Shown here: piece by piece, positions 56,687 to 64,000 of the stretch
How the letters are laid out: every line of letters starts with the position of its first letter
Position numbering within the stretch: position 1 is the first letter of the stretch
From: an uncultured Planctomycetales bacterium
Lineage (GTDB): Bacteria; Planctomycetota; Planctomycetia; Isosphaerales; Isosphaeraceae
DNA: 64,000 nt
NCBI GenBank assembly: GCA_903926465.1
Contig: CAIYJE010000050.1
Span: 1 to 64,000 of the forward strand
Direction of reading: 5' to 3'
Made by a program: the position numbers and the translations under genes
Notes under the pieces: model-generated
The model's database searches: none
Told to the model about the DNA's origin: nothing
The model's input: the letters and a program-made list of their open reading frames with translations, nothing else

Positions 56687-58501
56687 ATGAGAAGCCACCT
56701 GGACTCTCGGACCCATTCCCCCGGGGAATACGTGCTTGAACATTGCCGCAGCCCAGGCCGGACCGGCCGGCTGCTGCTGGGCGTTGCCGGCTGGCTCTGT
56801 GCCCTGGCTGTCATGCCAGCCGTGCCTGAAAACGCTTTCGCGCAAGAGATCATTCTGGGGCCCGGTCAGCAGCTAGCGGCCCCGGCCCCGGTTACCACCG
56901 ATCTCAAGCTCGAACTTTACATCCGGCCAGACTCCGAACAGTGCAAGAAGGCGCAGTCGTTCTTGGCCGATCTTCAGCGCAGGCGGCCGGGGATCCGTGT
57001 GGATGTTTATGACGTCTCTCAGGATGCTGCCGCCTTGGCACGGGTAAAGGCCCTTTCGGCCCAGTTTGGCCGTTCGGCGGCCTTGCCTACGGTTTACGGC
57101 GCCAACCAACTGGTGGTGGGGTTTCGCGATGCCGCCACCACCGGCAACCAGATTGAAAACCTGTTCACCATGGAGGTGTTCATTCGCAATGGTTGCCCCA
57201 GGTGTGCGGCCGCTACCCCCTACCTTGCCGGTCTCAGGCAGCGGTATCCCGGCCTTAACGTGGTGTTTTATGAGGTGACCAACGATCCAGGCGCTCAGGC
57301 CCGGCTTGCCCAGCTCAACCAGACCTATGGTGTTCCCTCGGGAATTCCCACGGTTCACTTTGGTGGCCGGCTGAATGTGGGCTGGTCGGGGATTGAGATC
57401 ACCGGCAGCCAGATCGAGGGGCTGCTCCAGAGTGCTTCGGCACCGCCCAGGGTTCAGCAGGCGGCCCCTGCCGCTGCCCCCGTGGTGGTGCCGGGCACGT
57501 CGGCGGTCCCGGCTTCACGGGCGGGCCAGGCCTGGTTCGCCCTGCTGGCGGTGGCAATGGTTCAACCGCCAACGCCCGATCAGGCGTTGGTTCCGGCTCC
57601 AGGCCCGCAAGAGGCCCGGAGTTCGGAACCTGGCCAGGCCGTGCCGCTGGCGCTGGATGGTTTGCCCGCTGAGGCCGAACTGCCCGAGGAAGCGGACGGT
57701 GGTGAGGCCACCGAGGTCCTTCGGCCGACTCATGTCGCCCCGCCAGAGTCAATCAAGCTCCCCTTTTTCGGCCGGCTCGATCCTCGGAGTGTTGGCATGC
57801 CCGCCTTCACGCTGGCGCTGGGCCTGATTGATGGTTTCAACCCGTGCGCCATGTGGGTGTTGATCTTTCTGCTTTCCGTGCTGGTGACCCTGAATGATCG
57901 CCGCAAGATGGTGGCGATCGCGGGGACGTTTGTGGTGGTGAGCGGCCTGGCCTATTTCTTGTTCATGGCCGCCTGGTTGAATGCGTTTCACTGGATCAGT
58001 GTGCTGGACCCCAGCCTGGTTCCCAAAATTCAGGCCGTGCTGGGTGTGATTGCGGTGGTAGTGGGCGTGATCCACGTCAAAGACTTCTTTGCATTCAAGA
58101 AGGGGATCACCCTGTCGATCCCTGAGAGTGCCAAGCCCACGATTTACGGCCGGGTGCGGCAAATTGTCTCGGCCAAGAGTCTGGTCCCGGCCCTGACCGG
58201 CGCTGTGATTCTGGCGGTGCTCGTGAACCTGGTCGAACTGCTGTGCACAGCTGGAATTCCCGCAATTTACACTCATATTCTCTCAGCGCGAAACTATCCG
58301 TCTTGGGTCAACTATAGTTACATTGGGCTCTACATTCTGGCGTATATGTTTGATGACTCTGTGCTGCTGATTGTGGTGGTGGCCACGCTTTCCAGACGCC
58401 GGTTGCAAGAGAAAGAAGGACGCTGGTTGAAACTGGTGAGTGGAGCCGTCATTCTGGGACTTGGCGTGGTAATGTTGATCAAGCCGGAGTGGCTTCACTG
58501 A
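56687..58501 (+). CDS. double thioredoxin/glutaredoxin-fold protein fused to CcdA-like membrane domain
   Basis: This 604-aa protein has a hydrophobic signal/anchor at about 26-52. Domain 1 (about 74-158) is thioredoxin-like, but its active site reads DSEQC, with only one cysteine. Domain 2 (about 161-250) is a second thioredoxin fold with an intact CPRC at 170-173. A Pro/Ala/Glu-rich linker (252-360) leads to a six-helix-like membrane domain (about 372-602) with the conserved LGLIDGFNPCAMWVLIF and a second cysteine in LVELLCTAGIPAIYTH, as in CcdA/DsbD electron carriers. It probably moves reducing equivalents across the membrane. ATG 56687 was chosen because GGAGGAG lies upstream; the longer frame from 56609 lacks one. 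Confidence 0.83.
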   Translation: MRSHLDSRTHSPGEYVLEHCRSPGRTGRLLLGVAGWLCALAVMPAVPENAFAQEIILGPGQQLAAPAPVTTDLKLELYIRPDSEQCKKAQSFLADLQRRRPGIRVDVYDVSQDAAALARVKALSAQFGRSAALPTVYGANQLVVGFRDAATTGNQIENLFTMEVFIRNGCPRCAAATPYLAGLRQRYPGLNVVFYEVTNDPGAQARLAQLNQTYGVPSGIPTVHFGGRLNVGWSGIEITGSQIEGLLQSASAPPRVQQAAPAAAPVVVPGTSAVPASRAGQAWFALLAVAMVQPPTPDQALVPAPGPQEARSSEPGQAVPLALDGLPAEAELPEEADGGEATEVLRPTHVAPPESIKLPFFGRLDPRSVGMPAFTLALGLIDGFNPCAMWVLIFLLSVLVTLNDRRKMVAIAGTFVVVSGLAYFLFMAAWLNAFHWISVLDPSLVPKIQAVLGVIAVVVGVIHVKDFFAFKKGITLSIPESAKPTIYGRVRQIVSAKSLVPALTGAVILAVLVNLVELLCTAGIPAIYTHILSARNYPSWVNYSYIGLYILAYMFDDSVLLIVVVATLSRRRLQEKEGRWLKLVSGAVILGLGVVMLIKPEWLH

Positions 58502-58528
58502 GCAGCGAGAAGCGGTTTTCAACCGGGA

Positions 58529-58553
58529 CGGTCTGCACGATTGTGCAGTGCCG
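58529..58553 (+). terminator. weak terminator after the thioredoxin-CcdA gene
   Basis: The stem CTGCAC-gatt-GTGCAG extends across a small bulge to CGG/CCG and is followed by GTCTTT. It may terminate or attenuate before the LssY_C gene. Confidence 0.4.
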
Positions 58554-58615
58554 GTCTTTAGAGGTGTGAAATGATCTCCATGGTAAGCCACCACCCGCTG
58601 GAGAATTGAACTTCC

Positions 58616-59392
58616 ATGTCACACCGGCGCCCCCAGATTGATGACGATTCCCTGCTGGCTCCCCGCGCGATGCACGGTTGGAAACGCCGGGTTGCCACGG
58701 CTCTGATTGGCTTGCTATGTGCGTACCTCGCCCTGGCGTATTTGTTGCTGCCGTTGTACTGGTCCAGTTTTGCGCGCCGCCATCCGGGGCTGATCAATCT
58801 GCCTAACGTCACGCATACCAAGAACGGACTGGCCGGCGATCCGCTCAACGTGGGCCTGGTGGGGTCTGAGGAACAGGTTTTGCGCGGCATGCGTGCGGCC
58901 GGCTGGTATCCGGCCGATCCGATCACACTCAGAAGTTCCGTACGCATTGTGGCCGACACCCTGGAGCGACGCCCTTATGTGGCCGCGCCGGTGAGTTCAC
59001 TCTATCTGTGGGGGCGAATTCAGGATTTGGCCTTCGAGCAGCCAATTGGCCATGACCCCAGTAAGCGGCACCATGTTCGCTTCTGGCGTTCAAGCCGGAC
59101 CGATGCTGAGGGCCAGCCGCTCTGGGTGGGTGCGGCCACGCTGGATACGCGGGTCGGTCTCAGCCACGAGACCGAGCAGATCACTCACCATATTGGCCCC
59201 GATGTCGATGCCGAGCGTGACAAGATTCTGGCCGAACTCAAGGGGGCCGGTTGGCTGGAAACGGCCGAATGGATTGATAACTTCCACGCCCGGCATACCG
59301 GCAATAACGGGGGCGGCGACCCTTACACTACCGATGGCCGACTCGGGATGGGCTGGCTCAAGGGCTCTGAAACCGGGGTAAGTTCGAAGTAG
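58616..59392 (+). CDS. LssY_C-domain membrane-anchored protein
   Basis: This 258-aa protein has one N-terminal transmembrane helix (about 25-48) followed by an LssY_C-type domain, recognised by GDPLNVGLVGSEEQVLRGMR, AAGWYPADPITLRSS, SLYLWGRIQDLAFEQP and RHHVRFWR. The biochemical role of the family is not established; it is often found with LssY/PAP2 phosphatases. The last 19 codons plus 12 bp beyond the stop are duplicated 820 bp downstream, after the toxin-antitoxin pair. The stop is TAG. The ATG has GGAG about 12 bases upstream. Confidence 0.85.
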   Translation: MSHRRPQIDDDSLLAPRAMHGWKRRVATALIGLLCAYLALAYLLLPLYWSSFARRHPGLINLPNVTHTKNGLAGDPLNVGLVGSEEQVLRGMRAAGWYPADPITLRSSVRIVADTLERRPYVAAPVSSLYLWGRIQDLAFEQPIGHDPSKRHHVRFWRSSRTDAEGQPLWVGAATLDTRVGLSHETEQITHHIGPDVDAERDKILAELKGAGWLETAEWIDNFHARHTGNNGGGDPYTTDGRLGMGWLKGSETGVSSK

Positions 59393-59404
59393 CCCGCCCG
59401 TTGA
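59335..59404 (+). repeat. direct repeat copy 1 (3' end of LssY_C gene)
   Basis: This 70-bp block beginning TGGCCGACTCGGG and ending CCCGCCCGTTGA matches 60155-60224 at 69 of 70 positions (T59384 against G60204). It includes the LssY_C stop codon. Confidence 0.95.
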
Positions 59405-59463
59405 GACGTGGCCGAGGAGGGCCACTGAGATGGGGCTCAGGCCGAGCCTTTTCCTGACTCTTG

Positions 59464-59498
59464 TTGTGATTGTCCAGTTGCTTATAGACAATGCACAA
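59464..59498 (+). promoter_or_regulatory. TA-operon promoter with overlapping inverted repeat
   Basis: An 11-of-12 inverted repeat, TTGTGATTGTC (59464-59474) and GACAATGCACAA (59487-59498), has a one-base bulge. It spans a possible promoter, TTGTTG (59461-59466), 16 bp, TATAGA (59483-59488). The layout fits autorepression by the antitoxin-toxin complex, as in many type II TA operons (inference). Confidence 0.45.
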
Positions 59499-59558
59499 TA
59501 ACCGCATGTGTTCAAGTCCGGACTTCGGAACTTGCTCATGGAAGTTGAGGGCTAGACC

Positions 59559-59777
59559 ATGTCCACGAATCTTCCGCTCGATCAAATGACCGTGGCCGAA
59601 AAGCTCGAAGCGATGGAGGCAATCTGGTCGAGTTTGTGCCGGAACCCCCCTGACGTGAATTCGCCTGAATGGCACAAGGAAATCTTGGCCGAGCGACGGC
59701 GGCGGCTTGCGTCCGGGGAAACCACGCTTTCTGATTGGAGTGAAGCCAAGAACCGCCTCCAAGGCTTAGGTCGATGA
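59559..59777 (+). CDS. addiction-module antitoxin (TIGR02574-like)
   Basis: This 72-aa acidic/helical protein has the features of the putative addiction-module component family: a MTVAEKLEAMEAIWSSL N-terminal helix, a central P-x-W-HKE, and a C-terminal SDWSEAKNRL segment that in the family contacts the toxin. GAGGG lies eight bases before the ATG. The stop overlaps the toxin ATG (ATGA), so toxin translation depends on antitoxin translation. It is likely type II: protein antitoxin, DNA-binding autorepressor. Confidence 0.85.
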   Translation: MSTNLPLDQMTVAEKLEAMEAIWSSLCRNPPDVNSPEWHKEILAERRRRLASGETTLSDWSEAKNRLQGLGR

Positions 59778-60064
59778 TCGTCAAGATTTCAGGCGATGCC
59801 GAGGCTGATATCGCGGAAGGCTACTGGTTCTACGAAAGACAGGAAAGTGGTCTGGGTGACTACTTTCGCGCCTGTATCATTGCCGATATTGATACTCTGG
59901 AAAAACTTGGCGGTATTCACGAGCCAGCATACGGCTACCAGCGGATGCTAACGAAACGGTTTCCATTTATTGTCTATTATGAAGTCTTAGGTGACACCGT
60001 GATTGTCGTTGCGGTTCTGGACGCGAGACGTGATCCTTCCTGGGTGAGACGTCGTCTTTTATAA
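59774..60064 (+). CDS. RelE/ParE-family toxin
   Basis: This 96-aa protein of the RelE/ParE fold has an N-terminal helix pair DAEADIAEGYWFYERQESGLG, the central RMLTKRFPFIVYYEVLGDTVIVVAVLDARRDPSWVRRRL block with the (R/K)-x-F-P(F/Y)-x-(V/I)-x-Y-x signature, and a basic C-terminus. Members are either ribosome-dependent mRNA interferases or gyrase poisons; the sequence does not separate these. It is coupled to the antitoxin by a 4-bp overlap. Confidence 0.86.
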   Translation: MIVKISGDAEADIAEGYWFYERQESGLGDYFRACIIADIDTLEKLGGIHEPAYGYQRMLTKRFPFIVYYEVLGDTVIVVAVLDARRDPSWVRRRLL

Positions 60065-60154
60065 TCTCAATCGACTCCGCATGACTTGAAAAAACGATGT
60101 CTGGGCTGTTGTTGTGTTTGAGAACGCAAGGCCTGTCCTCCGTCGACAAGATCT

Positions 60155-60224
60155 TGGCCGACTCGGGATGGGCTGGCTCAAGGGCTCTGAAACCGGGGTA
60201 AGTGCGAAGTAGCCCGCCCGTTGA
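60155..60224 (+). repeat. direct repeat copy 2 (remnant of LssY_C 3' end)
   Basis: It is near-identical to 59335-59404 and exactly 820 bp downstream. Its left side (60145-60161, GACAAGATCTTGGCCGA) also resembles an earlier part of the LssY_C gene (59219-59235) at 15 of 17 positions. It is therefore a shortened gene copy joined at the shared TGGCCGA. Confidence 0.9.
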
Positions 60225-60255
60225 ACGGTATGCGGTATTTACGGAAGCGTGGGTG

Positions 60256-60294
60256 CTGGTGGCACGGCTGACCTTTGAACCTCCGTGCCACCAG
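60256..60294. terminator. hairpin between convergent transcripts
   Basis: A 12-bp perfect stem CTGGTGGCACGG/CCGTGCCACCAG with a 15-nt loop lies between the plus-strand TA region and the minus-strand fusion gene. It has no T-run on either side. It may act as a bidirectional transcript end. Confidence 0.45.
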
Positions 60295-60363
60295 TCAAGA
60301 CGAAGAACGCCAGCAAAAAGCCAGCGTTTCCGGTCACCAATGACCGCTGATTATTCAGGCTGC

Positions 60364-63258
60364 TCAACGGGCCCCGGCCCCTGCTCGGCGGTTGCGATGG
60401 AGCGAGCGATCCACCACGGTGGCCATTTTCTGGGTATCCAGGGTTTCACCGGCGAAGCGGTTGATCAGGTCGGCCGCGGCGGCCGGATTGCGCAGGATCT
60501 CGGAATGGCGAACCGCCAGCAGCGTCATATCCGGGCGTTTGGTCAGAACCTCCCGGGCCTGGCTGATGATCCTGGCAAACTCCTTGCGCAGGCGATCCCG
60601 GCGCTCGGGAGAGTCTTCAATCGTCTCACCGCGTCGTTCGATCATCTTGGCCTGAGATTCCAGGATCTCATCGAAGTCGCGTTCGATCAGCAGCACCCGA
60701 TACTTACAGCCGGGCGGCAGTGAGCACACCAAGGGAGCGACCACCTTGAGGGCTTTCCCCTGGGCGTCGCCCAGCCATCCTTGCTCGCGAAACAGCTTCT
60801 TGACCGCTTCCAGCTCGAAGTATCCCTTGGGGTTATCTTCGTCGGCCTCGCGCTGCTGGTCGGTCAGGATCGGCATGCCGCCCGCCTCCAGCATTTGCAT
60901 CAGCATGGATGTGCCCGAGCGCGGCAGTCCGCTCACCACAAAGACATCGTCACCCAGGGGTGGCAGCGACGCATCGAGTTGCGTGGGCAGTTCCACCGCC
61001 ACGGCGGCGGTCTGTTCCTGGATCGCCTCGCTGGCCCGCAGGGGCCGGCGCTGGCGCATTTCCCGGTACCACTGAAAATGCTCGGCCGCGGATTCGGGAT
61101 CGTTAAGCCTGAACTTCAAGAGCCGCGCCAGCCGCAGATGGGCCTGCGGGAAGTGCGGGTTTTGAGAGAGGGCGGTGCGGAATGAGTCGGCGGCCTTTTC
61201 GTAATCCTTCAGGCCCACCAAGGCGACCCCCTGGAAGAAGTGGGTCATGGGTGAGAAGTAGAGCCGGCCCAGTGATTCACCGGCGGCGTTGGCCGCGCGC
61301 TGGTACTGGTGCTGGCGGAGCGCCACCCGGCAGAGCCCCTGGTAGGCCTGGGTGTTGTCGGGGTCAATCTTGAGCGCCTTCTCATAGGCAATCTCGGCCT
61401 CGGGCAGCCGACCGAGCCGCCGCAACAGGTCGGCGCTCTGGAGCACGATGCCGGTTCCTGTGGCCTGCGACCGCTCCAGCCGTTGCAACACCGCCAGCGC
61501 CGGCAGGAACCGCTTCTCGGCGGTCAGCGTCTGGGCCTGGAGCAGGTCGGTGATGGCTGGCGTGTACCGCTTGCGGCGCTGGGTGAGTTCCAGTTCCTTG
61601 CGTTCCTCGGGTGTGAGCAAGAATGCACGAGGCGCGTCGGGCTTGGCGTGCGGGTTCAGCTCATACGCCAGTTCCCTATCGCATTCATCCTTGTCGGGTT
61701 CTTCGCCAGCCGCCTTCTTCTTGTCTTCGTACCGCTGCTTGGTGAGGTCGGCAAGCTCTTTCATTTTCTCAAGCGCAGCCCGGAACACCTCGCGCCGGCG
61801 TCCGTCCATATCATCCACAATTGCACGCATCTCTGCGGTGTACCCCAGCGCCTGACAGGCCAGGAATCGCTTGAGGGCGTACCGCTGGTCATCGGGCTCA
61901 CGCCCGCAGAGGTCGCGGGCAATCTCCAGCGCCTCGGCGTGGCGGTTGCCGTCTTGATACGCTTCCAGCAGGTTGAACCGCAGCTCGCAGACCGTCGATT
62001 CGACATATTCTTCGACATTATCGCCGGGCTTTTCCACGTACCCCAGTGCCACGAGCTGTTCCATGGCTTCGGTGGCGGCCATGGGGTCAAGCCGGGTGTG
62101 TGGTGGGTGCCGGCCATCGTTACCTGGAACCTCGTCCCAGCTCGGGATGGTTTTGACCTCTGGGGGGTGCTCAAATGCCCCGAGCACCGGTTCGCCGTCC
62201 ATGTCTTCGCCAACCGGCAGGTCATAAAGCGTGAGCACGGTGGGCGTGAGGTCGAGCACGCTCACTCCAAACAGCGGTTCGTCCTTCTTGATCCCTGGTC
62301 CGGCCATTACAAAGATGCCGTAATGGCTATGCTCCACGGCCGGTCCGGCCGGGAAGTCGGGAATGGACCGGGGCCGCAAATGGTCAGGGTGGAACCCGTG
62401 GTCCGACATCAGGATGACGGTGGTATTTTCACCGGCCTTCTGCAGCAGCGTGCCCAGCATCTGGTCATGCAGGTGGTACGCCGTGGAGATCACGTTCGAG
62501 TACAGTTCGAAGTCTTCCTCGCTGATCCACTCCTGACGCGGCGGGTGATACTTCATGAAGCCGTGGCAGAAATGGTCAATGGCGTCGTAGTAGACGGCAA
62601 AGAAGTCCCAGGGCTGATTGTCCAGCAGGTAGGTGGCCGCCGAGTGAATGCTGACGCACTCGGTGATCGTCTTGCCCAGCATCGAGAACCGGCGATCCTT
62701 ATCCTGGTCAATCTTTTCCATATGGGGGAGGAACGGCTCCATCATCGGAGCCAGCAGTTCCTGGGGGTGCATGCGGTACTCGGCCAGCACCTCTTGCAGT
62801 TCGGGCGGATGGACGGTGTTGGCCATCATCGGCCAGCCCTTGTCCAGATCCCGGTGCGCTTTGTGGTAATGGTCAGAGACCATGATGCCGTTGATCGGCT
62901 CGGCCGGGTGGCTGGGCCACCAGCCAATGACCGTGCTGCGGTAGTCGTTCTGGTTCAGAATGTTCCAGATCGTCTTGGTGGTGCGTGACAGGTTTGTGAT
63001 CGGGCGCACGCCGCGGCCGTCGGGCGTGGGCTCAGAGAACCCATGAATGCCGTGCTTGAACGGCCGCTTGCCCGTGGCAATTGAGGTCCAGAGCATGGGT
63101 GACAGGGGCGGGTGCAGCGTGGCGCACCTGCCCATAGCTCCCCGTTCCACCAGCTTCTGCAAATTCGGCATCTTGCCGGCGTCCATCAGGGGATGGATGG
63201 CTTTCCAGTCGGCGGCGTCCCAGCCAATGACGAGGACTTTTTTCTTGGGTTCGGCCAT
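60364..63258 (-). CDS. phosphodiesterase/nucleotide pyrophosphatase-TPR-sulfotransferase fusion
   Basis: This 964-aa protein has three parts. Residues about 1-400 are an alkaline-phosphatase-superfamily (type I phosphodiesterase/NPP) domain: metal Asp in VLVIGWDAADW, nucleophile region LSPMLWTSIATGKRPFKHGI, YYDAIDHFCHGF, and MSDHGFHPDH. Residues about 420-730 are helical TPR repeats (AEIAYEKALKIDPDNTQAYQ and others). Residues about 770-955 are a sulfotransferase domain opening with the PAPS-loop-like VVSGLPRSGTSMLMQML. It could hydrolyse and/or transfer a sulfate or phosphate group; the pairing is seen, the joint function is inferred. The ATG at 63258 precedes conserved sequence; the ribosome site is weak. 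Confidence 0.88.
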   Translation of the reverse strand: MAEPKKKVLVIGWDAADWKAIHPLMDAGKMPNLQKLVERGAMGRCATLHPPLSPMLWTSIATGKRPFKHGIHGFSEPTPDGRGVRPITNLSRTTKTIWNILNQNDYRSTVIGWWPSHPAEPINGIMVSDHYHKAHRDLDKGWPMMANTVHPPELQEVLAEYRMHPQELLAPMMEPFLPHMEKIDQDKDRRFSMLGKTITECVSIHSAATYLLDNQPWDFFAVYYDAIDHFCHGFMKYHPPRQEWISEEDFELYSNVISTAYHLHDQMLGTLLQKAGENTTVILMSDHGFHPDHLRPRSIPDFPAGPAVEHSHYGIFVMAGPGIKKDEPLFGVSVLDLTPTVLTLYDLPVGEDMDGEPVLGAFEHPPEVKTIPSWDEVPGNDGRHPPHTRLDPMAATEAMEQLVALGYVEKPGDNVEEYVESTVCELRFNLLEAYQDGNRHAEALEIARDLCGREPDDQRYALKRFLACQALGYTAEMRAIVDDMDGRRREVFRAALEKMKELADLTKQRYEDKKKAAGEEPDKDECDRELAYELNPHAKPDAPRAFLLTPEERKELELTQRRKRYTPAITDLLQAQTLTAEKRFLPALAVLQRLERSQATGTGIVLQSADLLRRLGRLPEAEIAYEKALKIDPDNTQAYQGLCRVALRQHQYQRAANAAGESLGRLYFSPMTHFFQGVALVGLKDYEKAADSFRTALSQNPHFPQAHLRLARLLKFRLNDPESAAEHFQWYREMRQRRPLRASEAIQEQTAAVAVELPTQLDASLPPLGDDVFVVSGLPRSGTSMLMQMLEAGGMPILTDQQREADEDNPKGYFELEAVKKLFREQGWLGDAQGKALKVVAPLVCSLPPGCKYRVLLIERDFDEILESQAKMIERRGETIEDSPERRDRLRKEFARIISQAREVLTKRPDMTLLAVRHSEILRNPAAAADLINRFAGETLDTQKMATVVDRSLHRNRRAGAGAR

Positions 63259-63566
63259 GGGGGTATTACCGGGGCAGGGAGAAGTGGTCCGCAGCATCGC
63301 GGAAATTGTCTATGGACTCATTCTACCGATAGTCGATCGCTTTGAAATCGGGCAGACCAGGGAATTGGATGTCAGGCCCCGGCCGACTGCGGGGCGGGCA
63401 TTGTACGTTCTGCCCTTGTGACATGGATGACACAAGCAAAAGAGCCGTGCACGCTTCGTCACAATCACAGAGTGGCTTCGAGTCGGCTTCACACATGGAA
63501 ACGGCCGGTCCAGCGTGGGGCTGGACCGGCCGCGATGGTCGTTCGTTCGTTGCTCGGCAATCTGGT
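63259..63566. other. intergenic region between the fusion gene and PEP-CTERM gene
   Basis: It contains the terminator at 63502-63532 and, presumably, the promoter of the fusion gene. No gene is seen. Confidence 0.45.
63502..63532 (-). terminator. terminator of the second PEP-CTERM gene
   Basis: A 13-bp perfect stem (CGGCCGGTCCAGC / GCTGGACCGGCCG) with a 5-nt loop lies 34 nt past the PEP-CTERM stop and is followed on the minus strand by TTTCC. Confidence 0.65.
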
Positions 63567-64000
63567 TCAGGCGGTAACGGCCCTCAGCTTGCGCCGGCGC
63601 AGAGCGGCGATGCCACCGATGCCGCTGGCCAGGCTGGCCAGCAGCATGGTGCCCGGCTCGGGGACAGCCACGGATGGGGTGAAGGTTGCCTGGTCGATGA
63701 ATGCGGCCGTTGCTCCCCCCACATCATGCAGCACCATGTAGGCGGTATGCTGGCCGGCGGCCAGGAAGCCCGTTCCCTTGAAGTTCCCCAGATATTCAAA
63801 ATCATTGTAGTAAGTCGATCCGTCCGCGGTGTTGTGCAAGACCTGTCCGCCGATGATTGTCGGGTGCGCGGCATCGCTCCAGTAGCCGTTCACCGCGGCG
63901 GCCGCTGCATCCTGCTGAGCGTAGCTCACGGTGCCGTCGATGAAGAACTGCACAGCGTTATCGCCCGACGCTTTGAAGGTGAAGTCGTAATTGAAATCTT
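63567..64000 (-). CDS. PEP-CTERM protein, 5' end beyond the window
   Basis: The frame is open from the stop at 63567 to the end of the window, about 143 codons. The visible part is beta-rich (FFIDGTVSYAQQDAAAAAVN, ATAAFIDQATFTPSVA) and ends in a PEP-CTERM tail: VPEPGTMLLASLASGIGGIAA with a basic LRRRKLRA end. The upstream end reads NYDFTFKASGDNAVQF, resembling a carbohydrate-binding or jelly-roll-like strand, but the fold is not settled. The start codon and signal peptide are outside the window, so it is partial. Confidence 0.8.
   Translation of the reverse strand, partial: DFNYDFTFKASGDNAVQFFIDGTVSYAQQDAAAAAVNGYWSDAAHPTIIGGQVLHNTADGSTYYNDFEYLGNFKGTGFLAAGQHTAYMVLHDVGGATAAFIDQATFTPSVAVPEPGTMLLASLASGIGGIAALRRRKLRAVTA

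Noticed and set aside
61309-62988. 559-codon open frame on the plus strand opposite the fusion gene
   Set aside because: It lies fully antisense to a conserved phosphodiesterase-TPR-sulfotransferase gene and has no recognisable motif; long antisense frames are expected in GC-rich DNA.
1-64000. CRISPR array, tRNA, rRNA, insertion sequence
   Set aside because: No spaced direct-repeat arrays, tRNA-like cloverleaf sequences, rRNA segments or transposase genes were seen. T-loop-like GTTCGAA strings fall inside protein genes.

Overview
This 64 kb window is GC-rich and looks chromosomal. It most likely comes from a member of the Planctomycetota. Two giant secreted-type proteins carry the planctomycete LEPR-XLL-like N-terminal signature. 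There are two PEP-CTERM (exosortase-type) proteins, Tat-signal Gfo/Idh/MocA and cupin proteins, and many lineage-typical proteins of unknown function. No rRNA, tRNA, CRISPR array, transposase or integrase was recognised.

Layout. 125-1644 (minus): a BlaI/BlaR1-like repressor/membrane-protease pair whose promoter has an operator-like dyad over the -10 box. 1875-13552 (minus): the remains of one reading frame of about 3,890 codons for a giant repeat protein, split by an in-frame TAG at 12512-12514 and a one-base frame change near 10150. 13910-18486: Gfo/Idh/MocA oxidoreductase, exported amidohydrolase, tandem GNAT protein (plus strand) and a small exported protein. 18686-29500 (minus): a second giant protein of about 3,604 aa, intact, with a subtilisin/sedolisin-like domain followed by Ig-like and beta-helix regions. 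30042-33624: a HAD hydrolase and a Gly/Met/His-rich exported TPR protein with nested DNA tandem repeats.

33896-51239 (minus) is a complete 14-gene respiratory complex I operon, nuoA to nuoN in canonical order, with a PPP-type metallophosphoesterase 2 nt after nuoN. Its leader carries a perfect CRP/FNR-family dyad (TGTGA-N6-TCACA). NuoJ is about twice its usual length because of a Gly/Pro-rich insertion, and NuoL and NuoM carry His-rich loops.

51488-56273 (minus): an exported Pro/Ser-rich coiled-coil protein, a PEP-CTERM protein, an SDR oxidoreductase, a YdcZ-type membrane protein and a Tat-exported cupin. 56687-60064 (plus): a double thioredoxin-fold/CcdA-like fusion, an LssY_C protein, and an addiction-module antitoxin with a RelE/ParE toxin. 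A 70-bp direct repeat of the LssY_C gene's 3' end brackets the toxin-antitoxin pair at an exact 820-bp offset. 60364-63258 (minus): a phosphodiesterase-TPR-sulfotransferase fusion. The window ends inside a second PEP-CTERM gene.

How the genes work together: the nuo cluster builds the NADH:quinone proton pump and is the only complete pathway here. The rest is mainly envelope and exported-protein functions (giant surface proteins, PEP-CTERM proteins, Tat-exported enzymes, thiol redox) plus small regulatory modules (BlaIR, TA). Most minus-strand units end in strong intrinsic-terminator hairpins, which helps delimit transcripts.
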